Origin: Mugil cephalus
Lineage: Eukaryota; Chordata; Actinopteri; Mugiliformes; Mugilidae
Length of the DNA: 64,000 nt
Reading direction: 5' to 3'
Assembly: GCF_022458985.1 (NCBI RefSeq)
Contig: NC_061776.1
Location: 10,310,591-10,374,590, forward strand
Shown here: in pieces, positions 11,318 through 40,644 of the stretch
Numbering within the stretch: the first letter of the stretch is position 1
Layout: the number at the start of each line of letters is the position of its first letter
Position numbers and translations under genes: made by a program
Notes under the pieces: model-generated
Told to the model about the DNA's origin: nothing
Databases searched by the model: none
Seen by the model: only the letters and a program-made list of their open reading frames with translations

Positions 11318-12471
11318 AAGTGATCAACGTAAGTGTTTATTTTACACAAATATCAGGAGTCATATTTATTAGGACTTGTTAAGCAGACATATTCTTTTTT
11401 TTCTACTAAATGATAAACACAGGTTCCAGATTGAATGAATTTTAGTAAATTTCTGTTCATATTTACATATACAGAGAGATTTAACGGCTGCAGTCACTAG
11501 TTTGTGCTTGAAAACCGACTGCGTAATTTGATCAGCGTCTTAAACAACATACATTACTAAATAATCTCACTAATAAAGGTGCAGTTGACAACAACCGGCT
11601 TTTATTTTTCTCTCCACATAACACTCGCTGACAAGGAATTTATTCAGTTTCATAAAATTTACCAACTGCAATTTGTCATAATAAAAACAAATTAATAATA
11701 AGAAAATAGACAAACGATCCTTCTAAGATGGCTCTTTGGCATTAGGCGAGGGCACTTATCATATCAGAGGAAAATACAATAGCTGTATTAAATAAATCTA
11801 TTCCTGGAATATAATACCAACAGCTAAAATTCTTCACCCACGAAAAACTTTGTATATATGTATAAAAAAAAAATGCTTATAGAAAATGTGATCCCGCTGC
11901 CATTAATGCACAAACTATTTTTTTCTTTATATTTAAACATTAGAGCCATAAAGCGTAAAACTATCATACTGCAAGAGATCTTGTGTGCCGTGTAATACCA
12001 TATCCCATTTATCTTTAAGGAAGTTTAGAACCCATCCCATTAGAAATAACATACTCGGTACCAGTGTTCATTTTCAAAGGTCACGCAAATGAACCAAGCA
12101 CAGACACTGGGTTTTAAGGTGTTAGGGCAGAATGTCAGCGTGTGCGTGAAATCCAGACGCCCCATGACTTCACCACCACAGCAACCCGACTCTCTCTGAT
12201 AAGGCAACAGGAGACCCTGCAATTAAAAAAAAAAGAAGAAAAAAAAAAAAAGTATAACACTTGCTTTGGGAAGGTGAAATCATGTTCAGGAAATCCGGTA
12301 TCAGTTGTTCAGCTCTAGCTGTTAAAAGACATACAAAGCCACTAATCCAACAATGCATACGTACACACATACGAAGGAGAAAAGGGGTGTCAGGTTCTAA
12401 GTGTGTCTGTAAAATGGGCTCGAGGCTTAAAGGCGTCTGCATATTGTTTACCTTCAGACAAAGCAACGCTT
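11318..12471 (-). other. YIPF1 3' untranslated region and flank
   Basis: The YIPF1 stop codon lies at 12474-12472, so its 3' UTR runs downwards from there. Minus-strand AATAAA signals occur at 11644-11639 and 11606-11601, among other AT-rich candidates. No coding exon is seen. I cannot say which poly(A) site is used. Confidence 0.5.
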
Positions 12472-19119
<6,648 letters not shown>

Positions 19120-20255
19120 TGGCACAGATTGACAAATTAACGATGTAACTTCAGTTTAATGTTGAACAGAGGCAACAACTTAATCTCAGATAGCTGTGGG
19201 GAAAAATTAGCACAACTCGTTAAGGTTTTCCTGTTCGTGTTGGTTTAACACGTTGGACATTATGACCAATACAGGAAGAAGGCGCAACGTAATGAGTTAG
19301 CCAAGTTAGCCATCAAGTTCTTACTAAACAGTTTACCAACACACGTTAAGCAGTTAACATGACATGAGAACTGTGTAGCAAAAGTATCCGTCACACTTAA
19401 AAATACAGAACAATAGGTACTTACCAAATTATCCTCTACAACTAGTAAAAATCATTTCACTTCTGTAGCGTTAACGCCTGTAGTAGGACATGTAAACAAC
19501 ACTTCTTCCGGGTACGAAAATCTTTCAAAATAAGGGTTTGCAAATGTATTTTACACAAGTTTGACTGTCAGAAAAGTTTAATTATGACATCTCTATTGGA
19601 TTTGTTCTCCTCTGGAAAATGTCTGCTAGTAGAATAGCATTCCTTTCGTCCACAGGATCTTAGAGTAATTATATATAATTAGTGTCACTTTTAGTTTGAA
19701 GTTGAGCAGTAAACGCCGCAACCCCGGCTAACTTCCACTTTAGATGACCTAAAATAACTGTATATAATGTCAAGTAGTATATAAAAATTGGCGTGAAATG
19801 TGAAGTATGACGAGAAAAGATGGTTGTGAGTAAACTAGTCCAACTTATGAGCCGGGCGTCATTTTGGTCGAGGTTTTAAATAAGTCAAACACTAGATAGT
19901 GATCTACTTAAGAGTCAGAACCAGTTTTCTTTTGAGGAAGCAAAATGCGAGATGTTGTGGATGGTAAAAATAACACCGTATCAATTAAACTCGCATATTT
20001 GTAGTTCCTTATGTCATTAACGCAATAAATGACTGAACTTCTTTGTCATGGCATTTCTCTTTAAAAAAATAAATAAATAAATAAAAAAACTCAGACAATT
20101 TTGAACTTCACGGGTCCCCATACCTCCATGGAGCGAGCGTTTCGTGGGCGAGCTTTGCTCTGAGCGCGCGTCCACCGCACTGTTGGGAGCACGTCCGGAG
20201 ACGAGGAAACCGACTGTGACACGGGACCGGGTTAGCCGACAGAAGGTGCTATGCT
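19120..20255. promoter_or_regulatory. Shared head-to-head region of YIPF1 and LRRC42
   Basis: YIPF1 (minus) and LRRC42 (plus) start codons are 1.1 kb apart and face away from each other. The YIPF1 side shows a probable non-coding exon (acceptor before 19193, donor at 19425) and, near 19505-19511, an ETS-type CCGGAAG on the minus strand. The LRRC42 side has a CpG-rich block at about 20120-20240 (GAGCGAGCGTTTCGTGGGCG). Between them lies AT-rich DNA with short A/T runs and no coding exon. Confidence 0.55.
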
Positions 20256-21990
20256 ATGGACAACGGCACCGTTTATGTCCGAGAAAGGGGCAGCCTCCGC
20301 CGGGTCAGCGACATAGTCCTGGCCCAGCCGAAGCCGGTGTCATCCTGCAGAAGGACGAACCCGTTCGTGACGAGGAAGGAGCATTTTATATTCACCTACA
20401 ACGAAGAGGGAAGTCTGAGGTACACCACTAAGTCTCTCTTTGACATCGCTCTGTTGTTCGTGGCTGACAACATTCACCATGTGGACTCTCTGGTTGGCTT
20501 CCCAGAGCAAATAGGCGATAGACTTTTTGCGGCAGCGGAGGAGAACCGTGTATTTTTGAACGCGGACGTTTCACCCAAAGCCCTGCAGCTATTCAGCGAT
20601 GCGTACGGGGACATGGTGCTCGGGTCACTCTGTCTGCGGAATAGGTGAGTTGTTAACGCTGCTGCTGGTTTCTTTGCTTCAAACAACAGCAGCATCTCAT
20701 CCCTCTCTTTCCCCCTCCACTCTTTTCTGCAGGTTTCCGCTCTTGCACGAGAGGATGGATGAAATAAAGACGTTTAACAGTTTGAAGTCTCTGGATTTAT
20801 TTGGCTGCAAACTGGGTGACAACCACGAGCTGTTCCAGCATCTGACATCCACCTCGTTGGCGAGGTAGTGTTATTCTCATTTCTCTCAGTGATGAGGAGG
20901 ATTTAATGAAAGCGTGTTAACATTGTGCATTTCCCATCCAGCAGCCTGGTCCAGCTTTTCATTGGTGGCAACAGCCTGTCGGACGCTGGCCTGCAGAGAC
21001 TGACCGCACCTATCAGGATGATGCAGAAAGGACTGGACCGACTTCAGCTCCTGGATGTCTCCTGTTAGTGTCCACCCGCATTCAAAGCACCCACAAAGCT
21101 GTTACAAAATTGTTGATCTGCTGTTTCTGTTTCTACAGACAACCCTATCTCAGAGAGGGCTCTCCGATACCTCACATGCCTCCCCGAGCTCGTGACGCTT
21201 GACGTGTCTGGGACCAGTTTGAAGGTAAGACGGCAGTGATCGTGTGATCGTGTTGAACACTTGTGCCTTATTGTGATGCTGACGTCCCGAATCCACGCCT
21301 CCAGCTTTGCACGGGCTTGAAGACGACCATGTGGAACCTGCTGGGGCTAACGCATTCTGAGAAACCGCTCGACACCTTCGATCACTCGAGATGTAAAACA
21401 GAGGGCTGGGCGGAACAGGTGCATGTTTTCTGATATTAGCAGACACTTGACATTGATGCGCGCTGTCTTTAAAAGCAGGCAGTGTCACATACTTGATGCT
21501 TGGCTTATTTTCAGGTCGTCAACCAGTGGGAAACGAATGGCTCACAAATGCCTAAACAGAGGAAAATTGAAGAATCAAGGACGTCGGCACTCCGCTTTTG
21601 TAAGTGAATTACATTCACATTGGTGTATGGTGTTAAATGAAAATAAGGAAATTATATCGGTGCATTAAAACTGTTCATTGAAAGTGCTTTTTTTCTGTAG
21701 TTGGCAGGCAGAAGTTCGTCAGAGAAGTGCTGAACGCAGCACCCTTGATTTGTGCGAATGTCGATGAGGCAGAGAAAGAGAAATTGCACTTTTACCGACC
21801 TGCAGCAAACACTCCTCTAAGCAAACCCGTTCCCTCCACTTCAAATCATCAAGCGACGACTTCCCGGGATAATGGCAAAAAAAGGAAGTCAGTAGAAGAG
21901 CGGGACTCTTCATATCAAAGCCCTCCAACGAAGCGCTCGTGCTCGCCGGCTCTTACCGCGGAGGATATCGACTTGTTGAACAGCTACTGA
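20256..21990 (+). CDS. lrrc42: LRRC42, leucine-rich repeat protein 42, 7 coding exons
   Basis: LRRC42 is a conserved leucine-rich-repeat protein of unclear biochemical function. Exons: 20256-20644, 20733-20864, 20942-21063, 21139-21224, 21305-21418, 21515-21599, 21701-21990 (1218 bp, 405 aa; human about 428). The N-terminal part carries YVRERGSLRRVSD and HFIFTYNEEGSLRYTTKSLF. LRR units follow (LKSLDLFGCKLGD; LVQLFIGGNSLSDAGL; LQLLDVSYNPISERAL; LVTLDVSGTSLK), then FDHSRCKTEGWAEQVVNQWE and a polar, basic C-terminal tail with KKRKS and KRS, ending DIDLLNSY as in the human protein. All introns are short (76-101 bp) with good GT-AG sites. The start MDNGTVY is preceded by in-frame CpG-rich 5' sequence. 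The poly(A) signal is 150 bp after the stop. Confidence 0.96.
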
Positions 21991-22141
21991 GGCGAGTGTC
22001 CAAGTGGCATTCAGCAAAGAGCGGCAGGAGATTGTTGAAAAGAATTTAGGCTCAAAGGAAGCAGAATTGTTTCCTCAGCGATAGAAGCTGATAAAAATCT
22101 TGTCAGTTGTCTTCAGAAGGTGTTATTGATATAGTTTTATA

Positions 22142-22147
22142 AATAAA
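22142..22147 (+). other. Poly(A) signal (AATAAA) of LRRC42
   Basis: AATAAA 152 bp after the LRRC42 stop codon, followed by a GT/T-rich element (TTTTGTATTTTTGCATGTGT), the usual downstream element. Confidence 0.75.
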
Positions 22148-22680
22148 GTTTTGTATTTTTGCATGTGTCTTGTTTTTCTTCTCTGTAATTTTGTGTTTTG
22201 GAAACAAAATTGATCCACGTGCAAAGTTTCTGTTCCTGTGTTTTCCAGTCAAAAACCCAGCAGCCTGATTCTGGCTTATTGTGCCGACTACAGCCAATAT
22301 AGCTTCAAACTTTTAATGGAGAATTATGAAGCGGCTGCAGAGATCTGCTAAGCTCCTTCCGCCTCCACAAACCCCACAGCTTTCCTTTTGCAAACTTTGA
22401 GCTTCTTCGCTTGCTGATGCTGCTTCACGTCACATCACCTCAGGCGATTTATGACACTCAACACCTCTACAGAGCCACAAAAGGCTTCGCACAACTTTCT
22501 TCACATGAAAGCAGCAGCAGCAGCAGCAGTGCTCCCCGAGACCTGTAAACAGACTTTGATGTGTAACATCTTTGCAGTTCCCCTAAAAATCAAATTAAAC
22601 GTTCACAGAGAGGGAGCCACAATGCCGAGGGGGTCAAAAGGGCTCTTTGAGAGCTGAACGAAGTCATGAACTACAACTTA

Positions 22681-22975
22681 CACCGATCAGGCGTAACATT
22701 ATGACCACCTTCCTAATATCGTGGAGGTTTCCCTTGTGTCTCCTAAGCAGTTTTGACTCATCAGGGAATGGACATCTGATAGTGTCCTGTGGTGTCTGGC
22801 AACAACATGTTAGCAGGGTCCTTTGGTTCCTATAGGTCATCCCACAGATTATTGATCAGGTCTGGTCTCGGTGTGTGGTACATGCCTTCCACACAAATGA
22901 ATGCCAGGTCCAAAAGGGTCTCAGCAGAACAATGTATTGCCACAAGCTGATTAATGTTTCTTATTTCTGACAGGT
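22681..22975. mobile_element. Truncated Tc1-like MITE
   Basis: It begins right after a TA with CACCGATCAGGCGTAACATT, the terminal inverted repeat of a common fish Tc1-like family. The interior matches, in part, the longer copy at 40.2-40.6 kb (GACTCATCAGGGAATGGACAT). The far end is not recognisable, so it is truncated or decayed near 22975. There is no transposase. It lies in the convergent spacer between the LRRC42 and TMEM59 3' ends. Confidence 0.7.
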
Positions 22976-23148
22976 GTATGTGCACTGGGAAATTGCTTTG
23001 ACCCTGAAATGCAAACTTATTAAGTTATAAGTTGTCCCAAAAGAGCCACTACTGTGGATATTTGTACTGTAACACCAGGTGGCTTGGACCAGTAAAGTGG
23101 AAAATACACAATCTCCAACTACAATGAAGCTGCTTTAAGATTAGACCC

Positions 23149-23154
23149 TTTATT
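23149..23154 (-). other. Probable poly(A) signal (AATAAA) of TMEM59
   Basis: A minus-strand AATAAA about 800 bp beyond the TMEM59 stop codon. The sequence between is AT-rich with no frame of note, consistent with a 3' UTR of roughly 0.8 kb. Confidence 0.5.
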
Positions 23155-23949
23155 GTTCAGTAGTAAACAAACTGTGATGCTGTTCACTGTTTCATACAGA
23201 CAACTGATAAAACTGTCACCGCCGTCACACCAGAGGAGCCAGAGCTATTATCTTCAGTTGTGCATAAACAGCTGTTTCACAATCAGCAAGTTGAATGAAT
23301 CATTCAAGATCTCGGACTGCAACCCAGTTTGACTTTCACCTTGTAAATGGCTGCTCTTGAAAAAAAGAAAAAAGATACAACAACTGCCACCACCGACTCT
23401 TTTGTATTTAATCTACTGTTATGATAACAGACCACAGTGAAGTAGGAAATACTTACTGTTCAGACTGTCTGTACCGTGTCTAATGATTAAGAATTAGAGC
23501 AGAGAATTTTACTGTAAAATTGTGGATATCACCGCAGTAGAAACATGGAGTGACTCTGCACTATTAGCATAATTTACTTTACCCGAAGTCGAGGGTCTGG
23601 GTGAAACCTTTAAGTCACAAAAAGTTCATTCAAACATTCGATAAAATAAGCACACCAAAAAAAGAGCTAATGCAAACATCAAGATTGCAAGAAAACCCTA
23701 GAAACCTATTCGTCTTTTACCACCATCAATGTGCTAATGCCTCAATTATACCAATGTACAGAAAGAAAAATCTTCCATCACTCCTACTTTAAAAGGTTCA
23801 AAAGGAGAAGAGACTTTATATCAGCAAATACAAAATGTTCTGCAAGTAGTTACTCCTGTTAAGACCAAAAGCAGCACACACACGCAAAAAAGATCAACTA
23901 GAGATTATTCATAAAAGAGGAAATCCTGTCTGTGCTACATCGTTGGCTT

Positions 23950-28123
<4,174 letters not shown>

Positions 28124-29031
28124 TTTGTCAGCGAAAATCTAAACAAACAACAACACGTTCCTCTTCCTCGTCCTCAAACGGCTCTTAATCTCGCGAGAGT
28201 GGCCGCGAATATCTTGTTACATTTAAGGACTCCCCGTCTATTCCCCAATCTTTTTTTTTTACAGACTGACAACATCGGCCAAATGGAAATAATCAAACAA
28301 CTTCACAATACAATTTGTCACCGAAAATGCGTTTGTTTACACAAAAATTCGTCCATGTTGTCAGTCTAACATAAAATTAAGTATTATCACATGGTCAGGA
28401 ACAGCAACAGATTATTATATTTAAATGGATATATATATCTCCCAAATAAAGATGTAAAATAGCATTTTAAACAAATCATTATGGTAGTTTAGAATTATGT
28501 CAAATTAGACACAAAGGTCATGTTGGGAAGTAGTTAATTAAATACTATCACGGATTGCGAGAACGAAATATTATGAAATGAAGGAATTTCATTTATCCAA
28601 TTTACATTAAAGCACATGAACAATAATGCAATATGTTATTACTCTAAGATTGGTACAATTTAGGAATTTAAAAAGGCAATCTTATTCTTTTTAATGTTCT
28701 AAATGGATGACTATTTAGTTTTGAAGCTTAGGGTTCCATTCGTACCTGAAGGCAACATGATTGTAGCCATTAAGATGCTGTTAGCTTTAACAGATAGATA
28801 CTTTATCAGAGTTGCCTTAATGGAGGCGACTAATATTTAAGAAAATACGGAACGAATGACTTATGTTAAACTATCAATGAGGTTAATTAGTTGAATTTCA
28901 AATGCTGGCTTGTGTTAGCCTGGTAACTTGCTTGGTAGCTTGGTAGCATTGTTCGCTTCTTACGTTAACGTGAATTGTTGACACTGTTAAAGTCAACTCG
29001 TCTGTTGTAGCTTCCGACTTTAAGTTTGCAG
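28124..29031. promoter_or_regulatory. Head-to-head promoter region of TMEM59 and TCEANC2
   Basis: Start codons of TMEM59 (minus, 28123) and TCEANC2 (plus, 29032) are 0.9 kb apart and divergent. The TMEM59 side is CpG-rich to about 28215. The middle is AT-rich and featureless by eye. No coding exon is seen. TCEANC2 probably starts within 28900-29030. Confidence 0.55.
28189..28198. promoter_or_regulatory. TCTCGCGAGA promoter motif of TMEM59
   Basis: A perfect 10-bp palindrome TCTCGCGAGA, 66 bp upstream of the TMEM59 start codon. This element is known from vertebrate housekeeping promoters, often bidirectional ones, and is bound by ZBTB33 and related factors. It is a likely core promoter element here. 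Confidence 0.75.
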
Positions 29032-31617
<2,586 letters not shown>

Positions 31618-31738
31618 GTCAAGGATAACTACGCCGAGCCTCAGATTTCACAGTGAAGGTTGTTTACATCCAGTTATGTGTTTTTTTTATTCTTTATTTT
31701 TATTCATTTTATTCTTTTTCGTAATTTTCTGCAAAAAC

Positions 31739-31744
31739 AATAAA
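31739..31744 (+). other. Poly(A) signal (AATAAA) of TCEANC2
   Basis: AATAAA 122 bp after the TCEANC2 stop codon, the first good signal. The TCEANC2 and CDCP2 3' ends converge, and only 367 bp separate the stop codons. Confidence 0.65.
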
Positions 31745-31984
31745 AAATACGCTTTGTGGCACATCAATAGCTCAACACTGTTTTTTTATCCGCACATTAA
31801 TTGTTGCCAAGAATATTAGTGCCAATAATGGTAGGCTATTCCGTTTTGTAATTATAAATCCCCCCCTTTTTTTTGTGGACATTTTTTCATATTATTGGTG
31901 AACATTTTTTTATACAAAAATATGATTTCAAATAAGACAACTTCAGTGTTTGAGTCCTTTCTTCCAATGGATAAAACCACATTA

Positions 31985-35986
<4,002 letters not shown>

Positions 35987-36481
35987 GTTGTTATTGTTGA
36001 TTCGGCTTCTGTCACACCTCAGCTGCAACACCGGCAGAGACACACAACGGCAATGTCGCCGCGGCGCAGCCTTGAGACATCAGCAGTGGTGCCTGTGGAG
36101 GTAATAGGACTTTGAAAAATTCATCCCCGGCCTGAACGAGGAACCCGACACCCGCCACCTAAGGCCGCGCTTCGCCCCCTTCGCTAAATTTTAATGACTG
36201 ATATCCAATGAGCATGAGTGGCTTGTCAGGACACTGTTTGGAGAGATGTTATACATTTTTAATGACGGCCACACACATACACGCACACGCCCATACACAC
36301 ATATACGAGAGTGGAGTTGATAAAGAGACGGCAAGAGAGAGCCCATTTGTCACTAATATAAATGGCTTCATTACAGCCTTGTGAGGGAGAATATCCTCGA
36401 ACGCTCGATGTCACAAAGTAAAAGGTGTAGACGCTGCTTTTTTTGGTGAGCGTGCATTTGCATTTTAAAGTACTTGGATTT

Positions 36482-36482
<1 letters not shown>

Positions 36483-36511
<29 letters not shown>
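36483..36511. repeat. A-rich / (AAAAG)n microsatellite
   Basis: A short A-run followed by about four AAAAG units. Confidence 0.85.
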
Positions 36512-36512
<1 letters not shown>

Positions 36513-37649
36513 TAATATTCACTCCTGTTTGAGTTACAACAGAGGCTCACACTTGCAGCTTCTCCTCCTACTATATCCCATGTGAGAATTAATTCATATA
36601 CGTAGGCGGCACAGTTACACTTTTAACTATGAGTCAAACTGTCAGTATCAAATGAGCTGATAATAATTATAAAGCTTTAATCTATAATAAATGCAGATTA
36701 ACAATTTCTCATAAGTGCCGCTAAAATTCAGCCTTTTATTATTTTATGTAATAAACTTGTTTTTTAATTCTATGAGCCACCTTTCAACATTTCACTGCAG
36801 ACCCACGTAGCGTGAGTATCGCGACTGGTGGGCAAGGTCATCACTCATAAAATTGCAAGCTTTTATAATGCAAATGCTGCGTACGCACCAATTTCTACGT
36901 CTGCGAAGAATGCACATTGCGGCTCTCGCAAACGGATTTTGTTGTATTTGTGAAATGCCAATCATCACACCCAATGACTCATTCTTTCTATTTCAGCAGT
37001 CTTACGGCTGAACAGTGCAGACACGTGTAGACAATAATCCCCGACTCAATGGAGTGCACAGGAGACAGGGAGATAAAGTACTCCAGGTAAAAGCCTATTC
37101 TGGAAATAAATGTTTGCTATTCCACCGGTGCTGTGAAGGCAGGGGCTTTTAAAGTGAATATATCTAATAGCTTTTGAGAGCAACATTAATACCTGCGGGA
37201 ACCTGCTAGATGGGGCTGTTACACTGTGAAAAACGCAGCAAATGCCACCACCGCCGTTTAAAACGTCATGCCGGGGCTCTAAGCTGAAATAAATAAGAAT
37301 GTGATTAAAATCAGTCAAGTGTTTTTCGCACAGCGGTTCCTGGAACTAAAATGAACTGCCTCGCCTTTGAATTTTAATTCTGTCCTCTCTGAAAGCCTGT
37401 CATTGTTCAAGGATGTGTGGTACTGGGCAGTGCTGAAATGTGTTTCAGGAAGATATCGCTGGTTTGGAGCAATTAAATCACCTATTAGCAAGTAAACACT
37501 CAACAAACAAATAAGGTTGAAGCTGTTGGGATAAAACCTGAATAAAGGGGAACTGAGTCAAACAAACAGCAGATGTTTGAACTGGCAATATAATTTTAGT
37601 GATTTTGGCCCAGAAATGTGTGAAATAAGTGTTAATATTCAGGAGTATT

Positions 37650-37680
37650 AAAAAGAAAAGAAAAGAAAAGAAAAGAAAAA
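37650..37680. repeat. (AAAAG)n microsatellite
   Basis: Perfect pentanucleotide run of about six AAAAG units. Confidence 0.9.
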
Positions 37681-38875
37681 AGACCATTGTTAATAATCAT
37701 CTGAGTTGGGTGCCTATCAGGCTGCCTGACTGGCATGAGGAGGATCCAAATGAGTGTAGCTGTTGTGAATGGGGGCACTTGACAGCTATTGCGTTTTTTA
37801 ATCAAAACTGCAAAATGGCAAATGATGTGAATGCATTAGAAAAACAAAAACAAAAACGCCGTCTGCTTCAAAACATCTTTTTTCACGTCAGGATGGATTA
37901 TGTTAGTGGCAGCTATGAGGATATGTTGATGACTGCTTGTTCTGATGAATGTTCTCTATAGCTCCCAACATGAGATGACTATATAAATATGTCACATAAT
38001 AAAAAAAAAGTTAATGTTTCTGACTCAGCCTGCAGCTTGGCAAGACATCGCCATAGCGTTTCCAACTGTGTCCAGGGCTAGGATTGCATTATTAGTCGTC
38101 AAATGAGTCTTAATGTATGGATGACTCTGTAGGGGGAATTGTTTACATGCACATTACAAGGTTTCATAGAATTTTATAAGTATTTTTTGCACTGCAGCTG
38201 TTATAATGGATGTTTGAACCCTGATTCAACTCTTATGCAAAGCTGGACCAGAACCAAAATCAAATCTAGCCAACAGACAACACTGCTACAACCTTGTAAC
38301 TTGTATTCCTATAGTGTCCCTTTACAGCCAGAAATATTTAGTTTTCTCCCCTGCACCGATTCTGTTAACATGTCCACCTTCTCGGTACCAAGGACAATAT
38401 TGATATGTCAATTCGGGGAGAGCACAGATTGGATTAGGAGCCATAATGAGCTAAGCCTCGCTCTATAGTTATGAGAGCAATGAATCCTTTATTCAGGTTA
38501 AGTAAAGGAGAAAGGATCGACTTCCATTGGCAGCTGCAGCTTAACCCCTGTACTCATCTACAAAAGAGAGGATTGCATTTTTATGCTACTGGGTTTTTCT
38601 TATACTAAATCAATTGCATATACAATATTGCATTAATTGCATATAGAAGAACCAAAATGATCAAGGAAAATAATCACAGAATTTATGCAAATGTCAACAA
38701 ATATTGCACTGTGAAGTTGGCACTTGCAGGCTGCAGGCTTCTTTTTTTCTCAAAACTTATAGTATTTTGTAATATTTGTGATACCTGTCAGCTTGAGGAA
38801 AAAATTATTATCCAGATAATTGTGCTTAGATGATGACTTTGTAAACACGGCTACATATATATATGATATATCTCA

Positions 38876-39165
38876 TCTCATCTTCTACTACCACTTATCC
38901 TCTATTAGGGTTGCAGGGGTTGCCAGTCTATCGCAGGGCTAACACGGAGACAAACAACCATTCGCACTCACACTCACACCTATGGGCAATTTTTAGAATC
39001 TCCAATTAACCTAACAAGCATGTCTTTGGATGGTGGGAGGGAGCCAGAGAAAACCTACGCAGACACAGTGAGAACATGCAAACTCCACCCAGAAAGGCCC
39101 CAGTCTGACTCAAACCCAGAGCTTCTCGCTGGGAGGCATGAGTGCTAACAGCAACTGTGCCCATG
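38876..39165 (+). repeat. Teleost interspersed repeat, best-preserved copy (class uncertain)
   Basis: It contains GTTGCCAGTCTATCGCAGGG, CTAACACGGAGACAAACAAC, ATTCGCACTCACACTCACAC, CTCCAATTAACCTAAC, AGAACATGCAAACTCCACCC and AGAAAGGCCCCAGT in order. This is a repeat string I know from many fish genomes, often at the 3' end of dispersed elements. Copies also occur at 2.2 kb and 7.5 kb. Autonomous parent and class are not evident from the sequence. Confidence 0.8.
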
Positions 39166-39607
39166 CATACACAGTATGTATGCATATATATATGTGTGTG
39201 TGTGTTGATAACAGAATCAGTGCAAGGAAACTAAACATTTTAAATAAAAGCTTACACTCTTTCCTTCGCCCTCAGTCAGACAGCCCTTTGAGAAATTAAG
39301 TACAGAGCTATTGATCTGCAACGAGAAATACACTCACAGACGGACATTATGCCATCCGATTTTCTTTTTCTTTTTTTTTTATTAACATAATGAGGAAAGT
39401 TTGGTTAATGCTGATGTGGCCTTGATTAAATACGAGAAAGTTCACAGCAACTTGATACTATTTGCTGTTTAATTTATTCACATTTACTAACAAGGCCCTT
39501 AAAAATAAATTATTGCCTGTCGATACTGAGCAGCCACATTACAAAATAAAATGAAGACATAAAAATGGAGGCAGTATGAATCAGATGTTTAAAACGAGAA
39601 AACGTTT

Positions 39608-39643
39608 TTTTGTGTGTGCGCGCGCGCGCGCGCGTGTGTGTAG
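39608..39643. repeat. (GT)n-(GC)n microsatellite
   Basis: A GTGTGT run merging into about eight GC units and back to GTGTGT; alternating purine-pyrimidine, a potential Z-DNA tract. Confidence 0.9.
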
Positions 39644-40198
39644 TCTACGTAGGACGTCAAAAGCAGGTCCACAGGTGTAGCTGATTAATGATGGCCGCGT
39701 ACCATTTTGGTTTAACAAGAAGCCACATTAGCCAAGCTAGGAAACACAGCCGTAGGGCTTTGAAACCGGTAAAGCTAAATGGAATGCAGACTTTACTAAA
39801 ATCATTAGCTATGCCATGCCATGCCATGCCAAAATATATTATTTTTCGTTATTTTCCTGCTGTTTTGCTCTTGGCACTTTGAGGACTCCATATAATTTCG
39901 CTAAATACGGACATCTGGGAACAGTCAAATGATCTTCGGTCGTCGCGGGAGTTGTGTCGAGCAAACTTTGTCATTTGCCCGTGGCGCTACAGCTTCCCAA
40001 GCAGATGTCAAGTGAAGGTAAGTGTCTGCTGCCAGTGCTAGTGAAGTTGGTGCAGTAGCTAATGTGCAACAACTACTACAACACTAAGAAAACTGAGGGT
40101 GCGTTGCTTTGCATGTTGTGTTTGGGGTTGCTGACAGATATGCAGATATACATTTAAAGATGTTCAGTCACGGTAGACACACCTTTTAATGACTGTTA

Positions 40199-40644
40199 AT
40201 CGATCAGTCACAACATTAAAACCACTGACAGGAGATTTATTTAACATTAACTATTTTGTGACAAATTTGGACCTGGAATTAATTTGGGTAGATGTTACTT
40301 GACATGTCCCACCCGCTTAGATCAGACCAGGCACCCCCACCTCATAACAATGACACTCCTTGATGGCGGCAGTCATTACCAGCAGTAAGACAGCCTGACA
40401 CTCACACAAAAATGGTTTAGGAACAACTCAAAAACTTAAAGAACAGCACAAGATATTGACCTGGCCTCTAAATAGATTCCAAACTGATCAAGTCTACTGC
40501 CCCAAAAGGCCCCCACTAACAACATAGGACACCCACAGAAGGCCCATGTCCATTCTCTGATGAGTCACCAATGTGTTGGAGGTGCAATGGAAACTTTCAC
40601 AATATTAGCAATACAGGTGGTCATAAAGCTATGCCTGATTAGTG
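40199..40644. mobile_element. Tc1-like MITE, 446 bp, both ends present
   Basis: Flanked by TA (40197-40198 and 40645-40646). The left end ATCGATCAGTCACAACATTA is the inverted counterpart of the right end TCATAAAGCTATGCCTGATT-AGTG, with several differences. It is the most complete copy of the non-autonomous family also found at 22.7 and 29.5 kb. Its interior contains no transposase. The divergence of the TIRs suggests it is old. Confidence 0.75.

Larger units (their letters stand above)
35987..38875. other. CDCP2 upstream region, no gene seen
   Basis: Just upstream of the CDCP2 start there is a short CpG-rich patch (GTCGCCGCGGCGCAGCC near 36055) that may belong to its promoter or 5' UTR. The rest is AT-rich intergenic DNA with (AAAAG)n repeats near 36483-36511 and 37650-37680 and no coding exon that I can support. 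Confidence 0.5.

Noticed and set aside
20144-20431. 95-codon frame overlapping the start of LRRC42
   Set aside because: It is out of frame with LRRC42 and created by the CpG-rich promoter and exon 1.
39811-39831. Short ATGCC tandem run
   Set aside because: Only about four units; too short to be a meaningful array.
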